Both the position numbers and the translations under genes were made by a program. Below the pieces are notes generated by a model. That model saw only the letters and a program-made list of their open reading frames with translations, was not told where the DNA came from and did no database searches. Source: Verrucomicrobiales bacterium (GTDB taxonomy: Bacteria; Verrucomicrobiota; Verrucomicrobiia; Limisphaerales; JAFMIX01). From it: a stretch of DNA of 8,890 nt. Each line of letters starts with the position of its first letter. Positions within the stretch are counted from its first letter, which is position 1. Positions 6,500-8,890 of the stretch are shown here, one piece after another. The stretch lies in contig JAFMIX010000074.1 of the NCBI GenBank assembly GCA_017853785.1, forward strand, positions 1-8,890, read 5' to 3'.

Positions 6500-6581
6500 A
6501 GCCACAGATGAAACACAGATTGAACACAGATTCAAAGACCGGAATTCCGCATCTGTGTTTCATCTGTGAAAATCTGTGGCT
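6500..6581. repeat. Long inverted repeat of ACAGAT units between ruvX and truA
   Basis: The left arm (6500-6531) has three CACAGAT units starting at 6503, 6514 and 6525. The right arm (6551-6581) has three ATCTGTG units at 6551, 6562 and 6572. The outer ends AGCCACAGAT and ATCTGTGGCT are perfect complements, and the apex carries the palindrome CGGAATTCCG (6540-6549). Unit spacing is about 11 bp. It fills almost the whole 90-bp gap between the genes and can form a long hairpin in RNA from either strand. No U tract follows on the minus strand, so it is not a standard intrinsic terminator. It resembles dispersed ATCTGTGTTC-type repeats I recall from environmental bacterial genomes; this has not been checked. 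Confidence 0.85.
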
Positions 6582-6585
6582 GAAA

Positions 6586-6996
6586 TCAAGCGATGCTGTC
6601 CAAATAGCTTTGCAGCAGGATGGCCGCCGCCGCCTTGTCCACCTTCTGTTTGCGGTCGGCGCGGCGGACGTTGCCCTCGATGAGATACCGGTTCGCCTGC
6701 GTGGAAGTCAGCCGCTCGTCCCACAACTTGATGGGCACGGTGAGCGCGCTGTTCAGCACCGCCACGAACTCCTGCACTTTGAGCGCCGCCGGGCCGTAGC
6801 TGCCGTTCATGTTGCGCGGCATCCCGATGAGAATCAGCTCCACCTCCTTGTCGCGCAGGATTTCCTTGAGGCGCACCAGAAAATCCGCGAACGGCTCGGC
6901 GGGGATGTATTCCAGCGGCGTGGCAATCAGCTTCATCTCGTCGCTCACAGCGACGCCGATGCGAACTGTTCCGTGGTCGAGAGCGAGAATGCGCAT
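6586..6996 (-). CDS. ruvX: RuvX/YqgF family RNase H-fold protein (putative Holliday junction resolvase / rRNA maturation)
   Basis: 136 aa, the standard size of the family. The RNase H-like fold shows the expected acidic positions: Asp7 in LALDHGTVRIGVAVSDE, the ELILIGMPRNMNGS strand-loop, Asp93-Glu94 in DERLTS, and Asp120 in KVDKAAAAILLQSYLD. The family was proposed as a Holliday junction resolvase; in E. coli it is essential and linked to 5' end maturation of 16S pre-rRNA, so the cellular role may be ribosomal. It is cytoplasmic. The ATG is 5 nt after the hemL stop, implying co-transcription and perhaps coupled translation. A purine-rich AAGGGG inside the hemL end, about 9 nt upstream, could serve as a weak ribosome binding site. 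The stop lies next to the inverted repeat. Confidence 0.94.
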   Translation of the reverse strand: MRILALDHGTVRIGVAVSDEMKLIATPLEYIPAEPFADFLVRLKEILRDKEVELILIGMPRNMNGSYGPAALKVQEFVAVLNSALTVPIKLWDERLTSTQANRYLIEGNVRRADRKQKVDKAAAAILLQSYLDSIA

Positions 6997-7001
6997 AGCG
7001 A

Positions 7002-8285
7002 TTAAAGCCCCTTCATCACTTTCGCCGCCGTGCTAACCGTCTGCTCGATGTCCGCCTCGGTGTGCGCGACGGAAACAAAGCCCGCCTCGAACTGCGAGGG
7101 CGCGAGATACACGCCCGCGTCCAGCATGCCGTGGAAGAATTTCTTGAAGCGCTCGCGGTCACTCTTCATCGCGTCGGCGAGGTTGTGGACGGGCTCGCTC
7201 GTGAAATAGCCGCAGAACATCGAGCCGCAACGGTTGAACACCACCGGCAGGCCTGCGGCCTTAGCGGCGTTCTTCATTCCCGCTTCAAGCAAGGCTCCAA
7301 GCTGCTCGAGTCGGCCGTAGTTATTATTGGCGCTCAACTCGTCCAGATTCGCCAAGCCAGCCGCCATCGCCAGCGGATTACCGCTGAGCGTACCCGCCTG
7401 ATAGACCGGGCCGAGCGGCGCGAGATAATCCATGATGTCCGCCCGCCCGCCGAATGCGCCCACCGGCAGCCCGCCGCCGATGATCTTGCCGAACGTCGAG
7501 AGGTCTGGCGTGATGCCAAAGCGCTCCTGCGCGCCGCCAAGCGCGAGGCGGAAGCCCGTCATTACTTCGTCGAAGATCAACAACGCGCCGTTCGCCTGCG
7601 TGATTTCGCGGAGAAATTCCAGCCAGCCCGGTTTCGGGATGAACAACCCCGCGTTGCCCGCCACTGGCTCGACGATGATGCAAGCGATCTGATCCTTGTT
7701 CGCGGCAAACGCCGCCTTGAGCGGCTCGATTTCGTTGTAGGGCAGCACCAACGTGTGCTTCGCGAAATCCGCCGGCACACCGGCGCTGTCCGGGTTGCCA
7801 AAGGTGAGCGCGCCCGAACCGGCCTTCACGAGGAGCGAATCGACGTGGCCGTGGTAGCAGCCGTCAAACTTGATGATCCTGTCCCGCTTCGTGAAGCCGC
7901 GGGCCAGCCGGATGGCGCTCATGCACGCCTCCGTGCCGCTGCTGGTCATGCGGATTTTCTGCACGCTGGGCACGAGCTGGCAGATGCGCTTTGCCATCGT
8001 GACCTCGAACGGATTCGGGATGCCAAAGCTCGTGCCGTGGTCGGCAGCGGCTTTGACGGCGGAAATGATCTTCGGATGCGCGTGCCCGATGATGGCTGGC
8101 CCCCAAGTGCCGACGTAATCAATGTATTCGTTGCCGTCCACGTCCCAGACACGGCAACCGGCGGCGCGATTGACGAAGAACGGCTGCCCGCCCACCGCGC
8201 GAAACGCGCGCACCGGAGAATTCACCCCGCCGGGGATGTATTTCAATGCTTCGGCGAAGAGGGCTTCGGATTTGGTGCGAGTCAT
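7002..8285 (-). CDS. hemL: Glutamate-1-semialdehyde 2,1-aminomutase
   Basis: 427 aa, the normal length. This PLP enzyme converts glutamate-1-semialdehyde to 5-aminolevulinate in the C5 route of tetrapyrrole synthesis, downstream of glutamyl-tRNA reductase. It shows PGGVNSPVRAF near the N-terminus, MTSSGTEACMSAIRLARG (from about 113), FDGCYHGHVDSLL, PLP-pyridine-contacting Asp239 in IFDEVMTGFR, Schiff-base Lys267 in FGKIIGGGLPVGAFGG, and the YQAGTLSGNPLAMAAG segment. These separate it from other class III aminotransferases. It starts at the ATG at 8285-8283 without an SD sequence and is the first gene of the hemL-ruvX pair, divergent from the broken rhodanese gene. It implies the organism makes ALA from glutamyl-tRNA rather than by the Shemin route. 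Confidence 0.97.
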   Translation of the reverse strand: MTRTKSEALFAEALKYIPGGVNSPVRAFRAVGGQPFFVNRAAGCRVWDVDGNEYIDYVGTWGPAIIGHAHPKIISAVKAAADHGTSFGIPNPFEVTMAKRICQLVPSVQKIRMTSSGTEACMSAIRLARGFTKRDRIIKFDGCYHGHVDSLLVKAGSGALTFGNPDSAGVPADFAKHTLVLPYNEIEPLKAAFAANKDQIACIIVEPVAGNAGLFIPKPGWLEFLREITQANGALLIFDEVMTGFRLALGGAQERFGITPDLSTFGKIIGGGLPVGAFGGRADIMDYLAPLGPVYQAGTLSGNPLAMAAGLANLDELSANNNYGRLEQLGALLEAGMKNAAKAAGLPVVFNRCGSMFCGYFTSEPVHNLADAMKSDRERFKKFFHGMLDAGVYLAPSQFEAGFVSVAHTEADIEQTVSTAAKVMKGL

Positions 8286-8292
8286 ACGCGCA

Positions 8293-8321
8293 GGATAACA
8301 ACCCGCCGCAAGCCGTTACAA
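8293..8321 (-). promoter_or_regulatory. Weak candidate promoter of hemL
   Basis: On the minus strand, TTGTAA (8321-8316), 17 nt and TTATCC (8298-8293) would place the transcript start almost on the hemL ATG (8285), giving a leaderless or near-leaderless mRNA. The -10 match is poor, so this is tentative. Confidence 0.22.
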
Positions 8322-8386
8322 TGTTGAATCGCAATATGCGGTGGACAACAGCCAGTAGTAGGAATAGCGTCAATTTCAGAATCGGA

Positions 8387-8890
8387 ATGACTGTGAAATC
8401 TACTTTGTTCTCCCAACTGGCGCTGCTTTTGTCTGCCAACTTGGGGTTTGCACAGAACACAAACTACCCCAAAGCCAAAGTCAGCTTTTAAGACTTCAAA
8501 GCGATTGCCGCCGAAGTGGAGATTTACCGCGCCAGCTGTCTTATCGACCTCAACACATTCCTCAAGATGAGCAAGGAGGAAGGAGTCATAATATTTGATT
8601 CCCGCTCAGATTTTCGATTTGGTCGCCTTCACATCAAAGGAGTAAAGCGCCTCGCTTTCAATGATTTCACCCAAGACAATCTGGCAAAGGTTATCCCCAA
8701 TCCCAACACGAAGATTCTCATCTACTGCAACAACAATTTCGACGGTAACCAGATTGATTTTGCCACAAACGCTTTTATTGCGCCTGCGAAAAAGGAAACA
8801 GACAGGGCGGCAGCTACGCAAATCGCAGCCCAAGAAAAACCGCGCCCGATGGCGCTGAACATCCCCACCTACATCAACCTGTACGGCTAC
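8387..8890 (+). pseudogene. Exported rhodanese-like protein with in-frame stop, 3' end cut by window
   Basis: From the ATG at 8387 the frame reads a signal peptide (MTVKSTLFSQLALLLSANLGFA, cleavage likely before QN), then NYPKAKVSF, then TAA at 8489-8491. The same frame continues open for 133 codons to the window edge and encodes a rhodanese-like domain: VIIFDSRSDFRFGRLHIKGV (Asp71, Arg73), a cysteine active-site loop LIYCNNNF (Cys114) and ALNIPTYINLYGY. Because both halves share one frame, one nonsense change (for example GAA to TAA) explains it without an indel. An internal ATG at 8567 would give a protein lacking the signal peptide and part of the domain. Intact relatives would be periplasmic sulfurtransferase-like proteins of unknown substrate. 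A sequencing error or stop read-through remains possible. The gene is divergent from hemL. Confidence 0.7.

Noticed and set aside
6496..6516. GTG start of TruA seven codons upstream
   Set aside because: It falls within the inverted repeat, and the family N-terminus aligns from the ATG at 6495.
6500..6581. Inverted repeat as insertion-sequence ends or as an intrinsic terminator
   Set aside because: There is no transposase or room for one between the arms and no U tract on the transcribed strand; the internal ACAGAT periodicity is not typical of IS termini.
1..8890. Defence system, phage module or CRISPR array
   Set aside because: All recognisable genes are housekeeping or metabolic, and the repeats lack the unit length and spacers of CRISPR.

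Overview
The window is an 8.9 kb piece of a GC-rich bacterial chromosome. Nearly all coding capacity lies on the minus strand. No start codon here has a convincing Shine-Dalgarno sequence, except perhaps a weak AAGGGG before ruvX. Together with the protein style and dispersed short repeats, this suggests Verrucomicrobiota (Pedosphaera/Limisphaerales-like). That assignment is inference and has not been checked by any search.

Layout in minus-strand transcription order: hemL (8285-7002), ruvX (6996-6586), truA (6495-5707), trmL (5702-5238), tRNA-Val(UAC) (5194-5120), dnaE (5057-1404), and a Gfo/Idh/MocA oxidoreductase (915-1) cut by the left edge. hemL and ruvX are 5 nt apart and truA and trmL 4 nt apart, so they look co-transcribed. 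ruvX and truA are separated by a large inverted repeat built from ACAGAT units at about 11-bp spacing. The genes are mostly housekeeping: tetrapyrrole synthesis, RNase H-fold ruvX, two tRNA modification enzymes beside a tRNA gene, and the replicative polymerase.

Two plus-strand elements stand out. The first, between the oxidoreductase and dnaE, is a compact transcription unit. It has a near-consensus sigma70 promoter (TTGACA, 17 nt, TTTAAT with extended TG) and a predicted start at 1224. The ~138-nt body folds as a rod with a large central bubble, and a strong intrinsic terminator has its U tract running into the dnaE stop codon. This is a stand-alone structured ncRNA of about 180 nt with 6S RNA-like architecture. 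The second, at the right edge, is an exported rhodanese-like protein whose frame is interrupted by an in-frame TAA at 8489-8491 and is otherwise open to the window end.

Two short 7-bp-period tandem repeats are embedded in coding sequence: at the 3' end of truA, and inside dnaE between the PHP and polymerase domains. With the inverted repeat, they suggest a genome carrying dispersed small repeats. No insertion sequence, CRISPR array, phage gene or defence system is visible.
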